From assembly GCF_041912895.1 (NCBI RefSeq), contig NZ_JAYSGI010000001.1:744001-808000 (forward strand): a stretch of 64,000 nt of DNA, in the 5' to 3' direction. This document shows positions 52,858 to 62,714 of the stretch, in pieces; positions within the stretch are counted from its first letter, which is position 1, and the number at the start of each line of letters is the position of its first letter. This DNA is from Pelagerythrobacter sp041912895. GTDB lineage: Bacteria; Pseudomonadota; Alphaproteobacteria; Sphingomonadales; Sphingomonadaceae. Made by a program: the position numbers and the translations under genes. Below the pieces are notes generated by a model. It was not told the origin of the DNA and made no database searches. It saw only the letters and a program-made list of their open reading frames with translations.

Positions 52858-54860
52858 ACCAGGCCGCCGCGGTCTGCACGTCTTGTGCGGACAGGATCGA
52901 CCGGCTGGAAACGCGGCTGGCGCGCGAACGGTCCGCGCGCGCCGAGGCCGAACGCACGGCTGAGGACGGCTTGCGCGCCCTCTACGAACACAAGCTCGAC
53001 GCCGAACTGCTCGGCAAAGTCGCGGCCCACGCCAACAACGCGCGCAATCTCGACGAGGTGCTGGTCGCAACGGTAGATGGCGTGCTTGAGCGGACGGGCT
53101 GGCCGTTCGGCAGCGTGTTCTTTCTCGCCGAAGATGGGCAATCGCTGCAGCCGGCGGCCGTAACCCGGGCGACCGGGGAGGATGCGGCCTCGCTCTGCCA
53201 TTTCGCCAGACAGGCATTGATCTCGATCGCGGGCAACCACGATCCGGTCGCCCGAGCGATCGCCAGCCGGATACCCGTGGTCGAGGATTCGATCGGCCAG
53301 TCGGCCATGGCGTTCGCTCGCCGGCTGGTGGCGATGAAATGCGGCATGCGCTGCGCGATCGCGATACCCGTGCTCTGCGGCGAACGGGTGGTCGCGGTGA
53401 TGGAGTTCATGACCCCGATGGACAGCGCCCCGCGCGAAGGGCTGCTCGATCTGCTGATGCAGGTCTCCGCGCAGGTCGCGCGGATGCACGAGCGGGTCGA
53501 GATGGCCGAGCGCCTGTCGCACGACGCGCTGCACGATCCGTTGACCGGCTTGCCCAACCGCCAGCTCTTCTCCGACCGGCTCAAGCGCGCGGCGCAGATG
53601 CAGGCCCGCGCCGGCACCGGCTATTGCGTCCTGTTCCTGGATCTCGACCGGTTCAAGGCGGTCAACGACGGCTTCGGCCACGCCATCGGCGATGCCGCGC
53701 TGGTCGAGGTCGCGGGAATGCTCGCGCAATGCGTGGAGCGCGACGCGGCGCGTGCGCAGACCACGATAGCGCGCATGGGCGGCGACGAATTCTGCATCCT
53801 GATCGAAGACGATGCCGTCACCGTCGATGCGGTGGCGGAGGCGGTCGCGCACCGGATCGTGCAAACCGTCGGCGCGCCGCTGGCGCTGGGCCGCCACACA
53901 GTGCGGATCGGCGTGTCGGTCGGGCTCGCCAAGTCGGGCGATGGTGCGCGCGATGGCGAGATGATCGTCCGCGACGCCGACGACGCGATGTATGCGGCCA
54001 AGGCCGCGGGCCGGTCACGCGTGATGGTCCACGACGAGGTGCGGCGCCAGGAAACCGCACGCCGCGATCGGCTGCTGCAACAGCTCGCGGAAGGTATCGC
54101 GGGCGGGTTTACCGGTTTCTCGATCGCCTATCAGCCGATCGTCGCGCTGGCCGATGGCGCGATCAACGGATTCGAAGCGCTCGCCCGCTGGTCGAGCCCC
54201 GAAGGCGAGAGCGTTCCGCCATCGGAATTCATTCCGCTGATCGAGGACAACGAGCTGATCGACGAGCTCGGCCACTGGGTGCTCGACCGCGCGCTCGCGG
54301 CGCTGGCGCGGATGAACGCGCGACGCGGCGCGCAGGCGCCGCTCAGGATGAGCATCAACGTCTCGCCGCTGCAACTGCGCCGGGCGTTTCCGCAACAGGT
54401 CGCGGACCTGATCGCACGGCACGGCGTGGCGCCAGGCAGCATCAGCCTCGAGGTGACCGAGGGCGTGGCGCTGGGAGAGGACGAAGAGACGGCCGCGGTC
54501 ATCGCCGAGTTGCGCGCGCTCGGCCTCTCGCTCAGCATCGACGATTTCGGCACCGGGTATTCGACGTTCTCCTACCTCCAGAAATTCCCGTTTGAGACGC
54601 TCAAGATCGACCGCTCGTTCGTGAGCGCGATCTCGGAGGGGCAAGCGGGGGTCGACATCGTCAGGGCGATCATCGAACTCGCGCGTGGGCTCGGCGTGTC
54701 GATCGTGGCCGAAGGGACCGAGACCGAGGAGCATATCGAGGCGCTGCGCCTGCTCGGCTGCGATCAGGCGCAAGGGTACTATTTTTCCGAACCGCTCGAA
54801 TTCGATGCGGCCGAGGCGCTCTGTGCAAGCGGCGCCGCGCCGTCGCGCAAGGTCGCCTGA
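52854..54860 (+). CDS. GAF-GGDEF-EAL cyclic-di-GMP enzyme, partner of H-NOX
   Basis: A 668-residue cytoplasmic protein: N-terminal CTSC and coiled coil (about 8-45), GAF-like domain (about 50-215), GGDEF domain (about 225-390; LTGLPNR, MGGDEF) and EAL domain (about 400-655; FEALARW, INVSPLQL, EVTEGV, DDFGTGYSTFSYL, KIDRSFV). Both catalytic cores look intact, so synthesis and hydrolysis of c-di-GMP are possible. The inhibitory-site Asp is missing (RAQT where RxxD is expected). Coupling to the H-NOX gene indicates NO control of activity, as for H-NOX-associated cyclases in other bacteria. Confidence 0.94.
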   Translation: MNQAAAVCTSCADRIDRLETRLARERSARAEAERTAEDGLRALYEHKLDAELLGKVAAHANNARNLDEVLVATVDGVLERTGWPFGSVFFLAEDGQSLQPAAVTRATGEDAASLCHFARQALISIAGNHDPVARAIASRIPVVEDSIGQSAMAFARRLVAMKCGMRCAIAIPVLCGERVVAVMEFMTPMDSAPREGLLDLLMQVSAQVARMHERVEMAERLSHDALHDPLTGLPNRQLFSDRLKRAAQMQARAGTGYCVLFLDLDRFKAVNDGFGHAIGDAALVEVAGMLAQCVERDAARAQTTIARMGGDEFCILIEDDAVTVDAVAEAVAHRIVQTVGAPLALGRHTVRIGVSVGLAKSGDGARDGEMIVRDADDAMYAAKAAGRSRVMVHDEVRRQETARRDRLLQQLAEGIAGGFTGFSIAYQPIVALADGAINGFEALARWSSPEGESVPPSEFIPLIEDNELIDELGHWVLDRALAALARMNARRGAQAPLRMSINVSPLQLRRAFPQQVADLIARHGVAPGSISLEVTEGVALGEDEETAAVIAELRALGLSLSIDDFGTGYSTFSYLQKFPFETLKIDRSFVSAISEGQAGVDIVRAIIELARGLGVSIVAEGTETEEHIEALRLLGCDQAQGYYFSEPLEFDAAEALCASGAAPSRKVA

Positions 54861-54861
54861 C

Positions 54862-56922
54862 CTAGCCCCCTCGGAGCAGTTGCACACCCCAGTCACGCTC
54901 GAACAGGTAGAGCAGGATGCGCGCCGCCGCGCCGCGTTCGCCCTCCAGCCCGCCATCGCGCTCGATCAGTAGCCGCGCGTCGTCGTGCGCCAGCGGCAAA
55001 AGGCGCTGGATCTGTTCCAGCGTCGCCACGCGGAACGGCGTGTCGCCCGACTGGCGCGTGCCGAGCAGTTCGCCGCCGCCGCGCAGGCGCAGGTCTTCTT
55101 CCGCCAGCCGGAACCCGTCCTGCGTTTCGCGCATCAGGGCGAGCCGCTCGCGCCCGGTTTCCGACAAAGCATCGCCGCGCAGCAGCAGGCAGGTGGATTT
55201 CTCGCTGCCCCGCCCCACCCGGCCGCGAAGCTGGTGGAGCTGGGCGAGGCCGAAGCGCTCGGCCTGTTCGATCACCATCAGCGTGGCCGCGGGCACGTCG
55301 ACCCCGACCTCGATCACCGTGGTCGCGACCAGCAGTTTCGCATCGCCGCCCGCAAACCGCTCCATCGCGGCATCCTTCAGTTCGGGCCGGAGCTGGCCGT
55401 GGACGAGCACGACGGCTTCGCCGAAGCGCTCCTTCAGCATGGCGTAGCGCGCTTCGGCCGCGGCGATGTCCTCGCTCTCCAGCTCGCGCACCATCGGGCA
55501 GACCCAATAGGCCTGCTGCCCGCCCGCGATATGCCGCCCGACCGCCTCGACCACATCCGCCAGCCTCTCCTGCGCGACCACGCGGGTGTCGATCGCCTGC
55601 CGGCCCGGCGGCATCTCGTCGAGCCGGCTGACGTCCATCTCGCCGTGCTGTGCCAGCGTCAGCGTGCGCGGGATCGGGGTGGCGGTCATCGCCAGCGTGT
55701 GCGGCGTGCGGCGCCCCTTGCCCGCTAGTTGCAGCCGCTGGGCGACGCCGAAGCGGTGCTGTTCGTCGATCACCACCAGCGCGAGATCGCGGTAGGCGAC
55801 GCTCTCCTGAAAGATCGCATGGGTGCCGACGACGATGTCGATCGATCCGTCCATCAGCCCCATCAGGATCGATTCGCGCGCCCTGCCCTTGTCGCGCCCC
55901 GTCAGCAGCGCGACCTCGGCGCCCGTGGGCCGCGCCATCGCGCGCAAGGTTTCGAAATGCTGGCGGGCGAGGATTTCGGTCGGCGCGAGCAGCGCGGCCT
56001 GCTTTCCGGCCTCGACCGCGATCAGCATCGCTTCCAGCGCGACCACCGTCTTGCCCGCGCCGACATCGCCTTGCAGCAGCCGCAGCATCGGCGTTTCCTG
56101 GGCCAGATCGCCTTCGATCTCGCCGATCGAGCGAGTCTGCGCGCCGGTGAGCGGGAACGGCAGCTCGAGCTTGGCGCGCAAACGGCCGTCGCCTTGCAGC
56201 GGCTGCCCTTTGCGACGGCGGTTGTCCGCGCGCACCAGCATGAGCGCGAGGCTGTTGGCCAGCAATTCGTCGTAGGCGAGGCGTTCGCGCGCGGCGGCGT
56301 GTTCGTCCTTGTGCGCCAGCTTCAGCGCGTCGGCCCAGGCAGGCCAGTCCTGCCGCGCGAGCTGGCCCGGCTCGATCCATTCGGACAACGCAGGAAGCCG
56401 TGCCAGCGCCTGCGTCACCAGCCCCGCAAGCTTCGGCTGCGTCAGCCCTTCGGACAAGGCATAGACCGGCTCGCATAACCGCCCCAGCGCATCGCCGCCT
56501 TCTTCGGAGACGTGATCGGGATGGACGATCTGGAGCATGTCGCCGTAGCGGTCGAGCCGCCCGGCGATCCAGCGCCGCTCGCCCACCGGAAGCTGCTTTT
56601 TCGCGGTGTAGGACGCGCGACCGAAATAGGTCAGCGCGCAGACGTTGCCGACTGCGTCCTCCGCCAGCACGCGATAGGGGCCGCGCCCGCTGCGCGCTGC
56701 GCGATGCTCGGTCGGGGTCAGCGCGATGACGATCTGTTCGCCCTCGCTCGCGGCATCGAGATTGTCGACCGGCCGCCGCGTCACGAACCGTTCGGGCAGG
56801 TGGTAAGCAACGTCCTTCACCCGCGTCAGCCCCAGCTTGTCGAGCGGCTTGCCCAGCTTGGGCCCCACGCCGTCGAGCGTCGCGGTCTCGGCGAACAGCG
56901 GGTTGAGGATTTCGGGGCGCAT
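54862..56922 (-). CDS. recG: ATP-dependent DNA helicase RecG
   Basis: A 686-residue branch-migration helicase. The N-terminal wedge/OB region (DGVGPKLGKPLDKLGLTRVKDVAYHLPERF) is followed by helicase motifs LLQGDVGAGKTVVALEA (Walker A), VVIDEQHRFGV (DEQH), MTATPIPRTL and QLRGRVGRGSEKSTC. Length fits the family (693 in E. coli). I start at the ATG beginning MRPEILNPLFAE; the frame open beyond it crosses the repeat at 56944. Rescues stalled forks and Holliday junctions. Adjacent genes are unrelated. Confidence 0.96.
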   Translation of the reverse strand: MRPEILNPLFAETATLDGVGPKLGKPLDKLGLTRVKDVAYHLPERFVTRRPVDNLDAASEGEQIVIALTPTEHRAARSGRGPYRVLAEDAVGNVCALTYFGRASYTAKKQLPVGERRWIAGRLDRYGDMLQIVHPDHVSEEGGDALGRLCEPVYALSEGLTQPKLAGLVTQALARLPALSEWIEPGQLARQDWPAWADALKLAHKDEHAAARERLAYDELLANSLALMLVRADNRRRKGQPLQGDGRLRAKLELPFPLTGAQTRSIGEIEGDLAQETPMLRLLQGDVGAGKTVVALEAMLIAVEAGKQAALLAPTEILARQHFETLRAMARPTGAEVALLTGRDKGRARESILMGLMDGSIDIVVGTHAIFQESVAYRDLALVVIDEQHRFGVAQRLQLAGKGRRTPHTLAMTATPIPRTLTLAQHGEMDVSRLDEMPPGRQAIDTRVVAQERLADVVEAVGRHIAGGQQAYWVCPMVRELESEDIAAAEARYAMLKERFGEAVVLVHGQLRPELKDAAMERFAGGDAKLLVATTVIEVGVDVPAATLMVIEQAERFGLAQLHQLRGRVGRGSEKSTCLLLRGDALSETGRERLALMRETQDGFRLAEEDLRLRGGGELLGTRQSGDTPFRVATLEQIQRLLPLAHDDARLLIERDGGLEGERGAAARILLYLFERDWGVQLLRGG

Positions 56923-56943
56923 GACGACGCTCTTAACCTCTAT

Positions 56944-57023
56944 CGTCATCTCGGCGAAAGCCGGGATCGCGTGCAGTTGGAACGCGCCGGTGGAAAGCGA
57001 TCCCGGCTTGCGCCGGGATGACG
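56944..57023. repeat. Palindromic REP-like element between recG and sdhE
   Basis: Arms 56944-56969 and 56998-57023 are inverted copies with 24 of 26 positions paired (GTCATC-CGGCG-AAGCCGGGATC type), separated by 28 bases; each arm also contains an internal CCCGGC...GCCGGG palindrome. This is the dispersed alphaproteobacterial repeat usually placed between genes. It could also end transcripts from recG's upstream side. Confidence 0.8.
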
Positions 57024-57042
57024 CGAACGATAGGCGCGCGCC

Positions 57043-57303
57043 ATGCCCGATCCCACCCGCCTTTCCCGCGCCCGCTTTCGCGCCTGGCACCGCGGCACGC
57101 GCGAGGCCGACTACATGATCGGCGGTTTCTTCGACCGCTACCACCAGAGCTGGGCCGAGCCCGACCTCGTGTGGTTCGAAGCGCTGCTGGAGGAAGACGA
57201 CGTCGACGTCATGGCCTGGGCGCTCGGGACGCAGGCGGTGCCGGACCAGTTCGCGGGTGCCCGGATGGCGATGATGCAGAAGCTCGACTACGTTACCATC
57301 TGA
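57043..57303 (+). CDS. sdhE: Succinate dehydrogenase assembly factor SdhE
   Basis: An 86-residue helical protein that promotes FAD attachment to SdhA. The key motif RGTREADYMIGGFFD corresponds to the family RGxxE signature, followed by acidic LLEEDDVDVMAWALG. Length is typical (about 88). It is a single gene between recG (divergent) and mfd; a 118-base gap precedes mfd. Confidence 0.93.
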   Translation: MPDPTRLSRARFRAWHRGTREADYMIGGFFDRYHQSWAEPDLVWFEALLEEDDVDVMAWALGTQAVPDQFAGARMAMMQKLDYVTI

Positions 57304-57421
57304 TTGCGGGTGGGAATTTCCCGCCAAGTCTCTATGTGAAGCGCCGACAGCTACCCCGTCCGAACCCATCGGGCGGGTTTTCGCGCGTGCCCGCCCCGCG
57401 CATCCGACCTGGAAAAACGCC

Positions 57422-60400
57422 ATGCCCGATATCCGCCGCATCCTCACCGCCGACCGCCCGCTGACCCTCGCCTCGGTCGCACGCGGGGCGCAGCCGCTGG
57501 TCATGGCCGATCTCGCGCGGGCCGCGAAAGGCCGCGCGGTGTTCATCGCGGCGGACGATGCGGCGATGCATTCGGTGGCCGAGGCGGCGCAGTATTTCGC
57601 GCCCGAACTGGAGGTGCTGGAATTCCCGGCGTGGGATTGCCTACCCTACGACCGCGCGAGCCCCGCGCTTTCGGTCAGCGCCCGGCGGCTCGCCGCATTG
57701 CATCGGTTGCAGGCCGGCAAAGATAGTGCGCAACTGCTGGTCACCACCGCAAACGCCGTGCTCCAGCGCGTCCTCACCCCGTTCCGCATCCGCGAGAGCG
57801 TGCGCGAATTCAAGCCGGGCGTGGAGATCGGGCGCGAGAGCCTTGCCGCATTGCTCCAGCGGCAGGGCTACAGCCGCACCGATACCGTGGTGGACAAGGG
57901 TGAATACGCCGTGCGCGGCTCGATCGTCGATGTGTTTCCCTCGGGCCTCGAGGCGGGCCTGCGGCTCGATTTCTTCGGCGATGAGCTGGAAAGCCTGCGC
58001 AGCTTCGATCCCGCCACGCAGATGAGCACCGGCGTGCTGAAATCGCACTTGCTGCTGCCCGCGAGCGAGGCGCTGCTCGACGACGACAGCATCAAGCGCT
58101 TCCGCAGCCGATACCGCGAGATGTTCGGCGCAAACGCCACGCAGGACCCGCTCTACGAAGCCGTCAGCGAAGGCCGCCGCCTTGCCGGGATGGAGCACTG
58201 GCTACCCCTGTTCGAGGACCGCATGGCGACGCTGTTCGACCATCTGGACGGCGGCGATCTGGTGGCGATCGATTCGGCGGCCTTGCAGGCGGCCGAGGAA
58301 CGGCTCGGCGATATTTCGGATTACCACGACCAGCGCATCAGCACCGCGGGGCAGGCCAAGGGCAGCTATCGCCCGCTCGCCGCCGATGCGCTCTATCTGG
58401 GCGAAGCCGAGTTTTCCGCCGCGCTCGACGCCGCGCCCGCCCACCGCACCACGATCTTCGCCGAACCCGAGAGCGAGCGGGTGGTGGACTTCGGCTTCAC
58501 TTCAGCCCGCGATTTCGCGCCCGAGCGCGCGCGGGGCGACAACATCTACGAAGCGGCGGCCGCGCACCTCGGTGCGCTCGGCAAGGCGGGAAAGAAGGCG
58601 TTGTTTGCCGCCTATACGCCCGGCAGCCGCGCGCGGATCGCCTCGATCCTATCGGAAGCCGGAGCCCAGACGCAACTTGCCGAAACGTGGCAGGAAGCGC
58701 TCGGGCTGGCGGCGAAGGGGAAGCCCGTCGCGCTCGTCCTGCCGCTCGAGACCGGCTTCGCGAACGACGATCTTGAACTGCTGACCGAACAGGACGTGCT
58801 CGGCGATCGGCTGGTCCGCCGCAAGAAGAAGCGCAAGGATTCCGACGCCTTCCTGGCCGAACTCCAGGCGCTCAATCGCGGCGATCTGGTGGTCCATGTC
58901 GATCACGGGATCGGCAAGTACCTGGGGCTGGAGCCGATCGCGGTCGGCAAGAGCCAGCACGACTGCGTGATGCTGGAGTATCGCGGCGGCGACAAGCTCT
59001 ACATCCCCGTCGAGAACATCGACGTGCTCAGCCGTTACGGCAGCAGCGAGGAGGCGGTCATGCTCGACCGGCTCGGCGGCGAGGCATGGCAGAAGCGCCG
59101 CGCGCGGCTGAAAGAGCGCATCCGCGAGATCGCGGGCGAGCTGATGCAGGTCGCCGCACGCCGCGCACTCCGCAAGGCGCCGGTGCTGGAGGCCGAGGAG
59201 GCGAGCTACAACCAGTTCGCCGAACGCTTCCCGTGGCAGGAAACCGACGATCAGGACCGCGCGATCGAGGACGTGCTCGGCGACCTCGCCGAAGGCAAGC
59301 CGATGGACCGGCTGGTGTGCGGCGATGTCGGCTTCGGCAAGACCGAGGTCGCGCTGCGCGCCGCGTTCGTTGCTGCGATGGCGGGACAGCAGGTCGCGGT
59401 GGTCGCGCCGACGACGCTGCTCGCGCGCCAGCACTACGCCAATTTCGTCGAGCGGTTCGCGGGCTTCCCGCTCAAGGTCGCGCGCCTTTCGCGACTCGTC
59501 CCGGCGAAGGAGATGACCGAGACGCGCGAGGGGCTGACAGCAGGCACCGTCGATATCGTGATCGGCACCCACGCGATCCTGTCGAAGAACACGAAGTTTC
59601 GCGATCTCGGCCTGGTGATCGTGGACGAGGAACAGCGCTTCGGCGTCACCCACAAGGAAAAGCTCAAGCAGCTTCGCGCGGACGTCCACGTCCTCACCCT
59701 CACTGCCACGCCGATCCCGCGCACCTTGCAGATGGCGATGAGCGGGCTGCGCGAGCTTTCCACGATCCAGACTCCGCCGGTCGACCGCCTCGCGGTGCGG
59801 ACCTACGTGATGGAATGGGACGACATGGTGATGCGCGAGGCGCTGCTGCGCGAACATCATCGAGGCGGGCAAAGCTTCATCGTCGTGCCCCGGATCTCCG
59901 ACATGGAGGGCGTGTCCGACTGGCTGCACGAGCACGTGCCCGAAGTGAAGTTCGTCGCCGCGCACGGCCAGATGGGCGCGACCGAGATCGAGGAGCGGAT
60001 GAGCGCGTTCTACGAGCGCAAGTACGACGTGCTGCTGGCGACCACGATCGTCGAAAGCGGGCTCGACCTGCCGAGCGCGAACACGATCATCATCCACCGC
60101 GCCGACATCTTCGGCCTCGCGCAGCTCTATCAGCTGCGCGGGCGGGTCGGCCGCTCGAAACTGCGCGCCTACGCCTATCTGACCTACGGCGCCGACACCG
60201 CGCTGTCGGAAGTGGCGGAAAAGCGCCTCAAGGTGCTCGGCGATCTCGACAGCCTCGGCGCGGGGTTCCAGCTCGCCAGCCACGATCTCGACATTCGCGG
60301 CGCGGGCAACCTGCTGGGCGACGAGCAATCGGGTCATATCCGCGAGGTCGGCTTCGAGCTCTATCAGTCGATGCTGGAGGATGCGATCCTCGCCGCCAAG

Positions 60401-60913
60401 GCGGGCGACGCCGGGCTGGAGCGCGACAGCGAAGGGCTGAGCCCGCAGATCACCGTCGATGCGCCGATCATGATCCCCGACGATTACGTGCCCGATCTCG
60501 CGGTGCGCATGGCGCTCTACCGCCGCCTCAACGACGCGAAGGACAAAGCCGAGATCGAGGCGATGGCGGCCGAGATGATCGACCGCTTCGGCCCCCTGCC
60601 CGACGCCACCGCCAACCTCGTGCGGCTGATCGAGATCAAGCACCAGGCGATCGCCGCCAACATCGCCAAGATCGATGTCGGAGCGCGCGGCACACTGGTG
60701 ACGTTCCACAACGACGATTTCCCCGATCCCGCCGGGCTGCTCGCCTACGTCGACCGGCTGCAGGGCACGGCCAAGCTACGGCCGGATATGAAGCTGGTCA
60801 TCAACCGGGCGTGGGGCGACCCGAAGTCGCGCCTCAACGGGTTGTTCCAGCTCACCAAGGGGCTGAGCGGGGTCGCCCGCAAGGCTGAGCGGCGGGAAAA
60901 GACGCCCGCCTAG
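57422..60913 (+). CDS. mfd: Transcription-repair coupling factor
   Basis: A 1163-residue translocase that removes stalled RNA polymerase and recruits UvrA. UvrB-like N-terminal module (residues 1-350; LEFPAWDCLPYDRASP), RNAP-interaction domain around 490-560 (LNRGDLVVHVDHGIGKYLGLE, YIPVENIDVLSRYG), helicase motifs GDVGFGKTEVALRAAF (Walker A), VIVDEEQRFGVTHKEKLK, TATPIPRTLQMAMSG and LYQLRGRVGRS, and the C-terminal TRCF domain. Length matches the family (1148 in E. coli). Its stop shares a CTAG with the convergent EAL gene. Confidence 0.97.
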   Translation: MPDIRRILTADRPLTLASVARGAQPLVMADLARAAKGRAVFIAADDAAMHSVAEAAQYFAPELEVLEFPAWDCLPYDRASPALSVSARRLAALHRLQAGKDSAQLLVTTANAVLQRVLTPFRIRESVREFKPGVEIGRESLAALLQRQGYSRTDTVVDKGEYAVRGSIVDVFPSGLEAGLRLDFFGDELESLRSFDPATQMSTGVLKSHLLLPASEALLDDDSIKRFRSRYREMFGANATQDPLYEAVSEGRRLAGMEHWLPLFEDRMATLFDHLDGGDLVAIDSAALQAAEERLGDISDYHDQRISTAGQAKGSYRPLAADALYLGEAEFSAALDAAPAHRTTIFAEPESERVVDFGFTSARDFAPERARGDNIYEAAAAHLGALGKAGKKALFAAYTPGSRARIASILSEAGAQTQLAETWQEALGLAAKGKPVALVLPLETGFANDDLELLTEQDVLGDRLVRRKKKRKDSDAFLAELQALNRGDLVVHVDHGIGKYLGLEPIAVGKSQHDCVMLEYRGGDKLYIPVENIDVLSRYGSSEEAVMLDRLGGEAWQKRRARLKERIREIAGELMQVAARRALRKAPVLEAEEASYNQFAERFPWQETDDQDRAIEDVLGDLAEGKPMDRLVCGDVGFGKTEVALRAAFVAAMAGQQVAVVAPTTLLARQHYANFVERFAGFPLKVARLSRLVPAKEMTETREGLTAGTVDIVIGTHAILSKNTKFRDLGLVIVDEEQRFGVTHKEKLKQLRADVHVLTLTATPIPRTLQMAMSGLRELSTIQTPPVDRLAVRTYVMEWDDMVMREALLREHHRGGQSFIVVPRISDMEGVSDWLHEHVPEVKFVAAHGQMGATEIEERMSAFYERKYDVLLATTIVESGLDLPSANTIIIHRADIFGLAQLYQLRGRVGRSKLRAYAYLTYGADTALSEVAEKRLKVLGDLDSLGAGFQLASHDLDIRGAGNLLGDEQSGHIREVGFELYQSMLEDAILAAKAGDAGLERDSEGLSPQITVDAPIMIPDDYVPDLAVRMALYRRLNDAKDKAEIEAMAAEMIDRFGPLPDATANLVRLIEIKHQAIAANIAKIDVGARGTLVTFHNDDFPDPAGLLAYVDRLQGTAKLRPDMKLVINRAWGDPKSRLNGLFQLTKGLSGVARKAERREKTPA

Positions 60914-61713
60914 GAGTCGCCCCGCGCGAGTGCGGCGAAGGCATCGGCCGTCATCGGTTTCGCGCGCAGGAAGCCCTGGAACACCGCGCAGCCTTCCTTG
61001 CGCACGCTGGCGAGCTGGTCCTCGCTTTCGATCCCCTCGGCGATCACCGCCAGATCGAGCGCGCTCGCCATCGCCACGATCGCGCGCAGGACGGCCAGAT
61101 CGCGCGCGTCCGACACGATGCCCTCGACCATCGTGCGGTCGAGCTTGAGATAATCGAGCGGCAGGATCTTCAGATAGCGGAAGTTGCAGAACCCCGCGCC
61201 GAAATCGTCGAGCGCAAGGCGGATACCGCGCGCCGCCAGCAGCGCGAGCTGCGCCGCGCTGCGCTCCACGTCGCTCACCAGCGCCTGCTCGGTGATCTCG
61301 AGCGTCAGCCGGCCCGGCGGGAAGCCGGCGGCTTCGATCATCGCGATCATCGATTCGGCGAAATCGTCGGCCGCGAGGTCGGTGGCGGTGACGTTGATCG
61401 ACAGGCGCAGGTCCGCCGGCCATAGACCGGCATCGGCCAACGCCCGCATGCCGATGTGCCGGGTCAGCGCTTCGGCGGTCCCCGCGCGGCTCGCGATCGC
61501 GAACATCGCCTCGGCGCCGATCTGCCCGCGTCGCGGATGGTTCCACCGCACCAGCGCCTCCGCGCCCGCGAGCGTTCCGTCGGCGCACGCGAACTGCGGC
61601 TGGAACAGCACCTCGATCTCGCCGCGATCGAGCGCGGCGGCGAGATCCCGCGCCAGGCCGCCCTGCCGCGTGCGGCGGTCGGCGGACAAGCGGCGCTCGT
61701 TGATCGATGTCAT
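60910..61713 (-). CDS. Stand-alone EAL-domain c-di-GMP phosphodiesterase
   Basis: A 267-residue protein that is essentially one EAL domain: AEALVRWNHPRRG, LSINVTATDL, LTLEITEQAL, ALDDFGAGFCNFRYLKILP, LKLDRTMV, VIAEGIESEDQL and QGFLRAKPM. Metal and substrate residues look conserved, so hydrolysis of c-di-GMP is expected, although the DDFGTGYSS loop is the variant DDFGAGFCN. No membrane or sensory domain is attached. The ATG at 61713 has GGAG nine bases upstream; an ATG three codons earlier also exists. Divergent from nadK. Confidence 0.9.
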   Translation of the reverse strand: MTSINERRLSADRRTRQGGLARDLAAALDRGEIEVLFQPQFACADGTLAGAEALVRWNHPRRGQIGAEAMFAIASRAGTAEALTRHIGMRALADAGLWPADLRLSINVTATDLAADDFAESMIAMIEAAGFPPGRLTLEITEQALVSDVERSAAQLALLAARGIRLALDDFGAGFCNFRYLKILPLDYLKLDRTMVEGIVSDARDLAVLRAIVAMASALDLAVIAEGIESEDQLASVRKEGCAVFQGFLRAKPMTADAFAALARGDS

Positions 61714-61834
61714 CCCCTGCATCTCCGCGCACTGGCCCAGTCCGTCGTATCCGTCTGCCCGTGCGCCGCGCGCGTTGCAAATCGGGACGGCCGCCAATAG
61801 GTTGCGCCGCAGGCATGGACGGAGCCTTTTCTGC

Positions 61835-62623
61835 ATGACCGTTTCCAACGGATATACGCGGCTGGCCATGCTGGCCTCCGACACCGAGCGCGCGCAGGAA
61901 GCCGCGCACGAACTGCGCCAGACGCAGGATTTCTGCCCGATCGACGAGGCCGAGGCGATCGCGGTGATCGGCGGTGACGGCTTCATGCTGCAGATGCTGC
62001 ACCAGATGCTCGATCGCGATGCGGTGAAGCCGGTCTATGGCGTCAATCTCGGCACCGTCGGCTTCCTGATGAATCGCCACCGCAAGGCCGGCAAGCTGAT
62101 CGACAAGGTCAATCGCGCGCGCACCATCGGCATCGCTCCGCTGCGGATGGACGCGGTCGGTCAGGACGGGGCGACGACGACGTTCTGCGCGATCAACGAG
62201 GTCTCGCTGCTGCGTGAGACGCGCCAGACGGCCAAGATCGAGGTTTCGGTCGACGACCGGGTGCGGATCGAGGAGCTGGTGTGCGACGGCGTGCTCGTCG
62301 CGACTCCCGCGGGATCGACCGCCTACAACCTCTCGGCCAACGGCCCGATCCTGCCGCTCGATTCGAACCTCCTCGCGCTCACGCCGATCAGCCCGTTCCG
62401 CCCGCGCCGCTGGCACGGCGCCATCCTGCCCGACCGCAGCCGCATCCAGCTGCGCGTGCGCGAACCGAACAAGCGCCCGGTGTCGGTCGTCGCCGATCAG
62501 AAGGAACTGCGCGACGTGGCCGAAGTGACGCTGGAGATCGCCCGCGAATCGGAGCTGACGCTGCTGTTCGATCCGGGCCACGCGCTCGACGAGCGGATCG
62601 TCGCCGAACAGTTCATCGCCTGA
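61835..62623 (+). CDS. nadK: NAD kinase
   Basis: A 262-residue kinase making NADP from NAD. The motif AVIGGDGFMLQMLH (GGDG phosphate loop) and VCDGVLVATPAGSTAYNLSANGPI are diagnostic; GVNLGTVGFLMN follows the first. The start lies behind GGAG ten bases upstream, and the protein is of the short alphaproteobacterial form. tRNA-Asn follows 91 bases later. Confidence 0.95.
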   Translation: MTVSNGYTRLAMLASDTERAQEAAHELRQTQDFCPIDEAEAIAVIGGDGFMLQMLHQMLDRDAVKPVYGVNLGTVGFLMNRHRKAGKLIDKVNRARTIGIAPLRMDAVGQDGATTTFCAINEVSLLRETRQTAKIEVSVDDRVRIEELVCDGVLVATPAGSTAYNLSANGPILPLDSNLLALTPISPFRPRRWHGAILPDRSRIQLRVREPNKRPVSVVADQKELRDVAEVTLEIARESELTLLFDPGHALDERIVAEQFIA

Positions 62624-62714
62624 TCGCCGATCGGCTGCGAATGCGCGCACGTCAGGCTTGCCAAACCCGAATGCCGCCCATATAGGCGCACCCCTGCCCG
62701 CCGCCGGGGGCTGT

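Noticed and set aside
58649..60709. A 686-codon minus-strand frame antisense to mfd
   Set aside because: No recognisable motifs, while the plus strand encodes all Mfd helicase motifs in frame.
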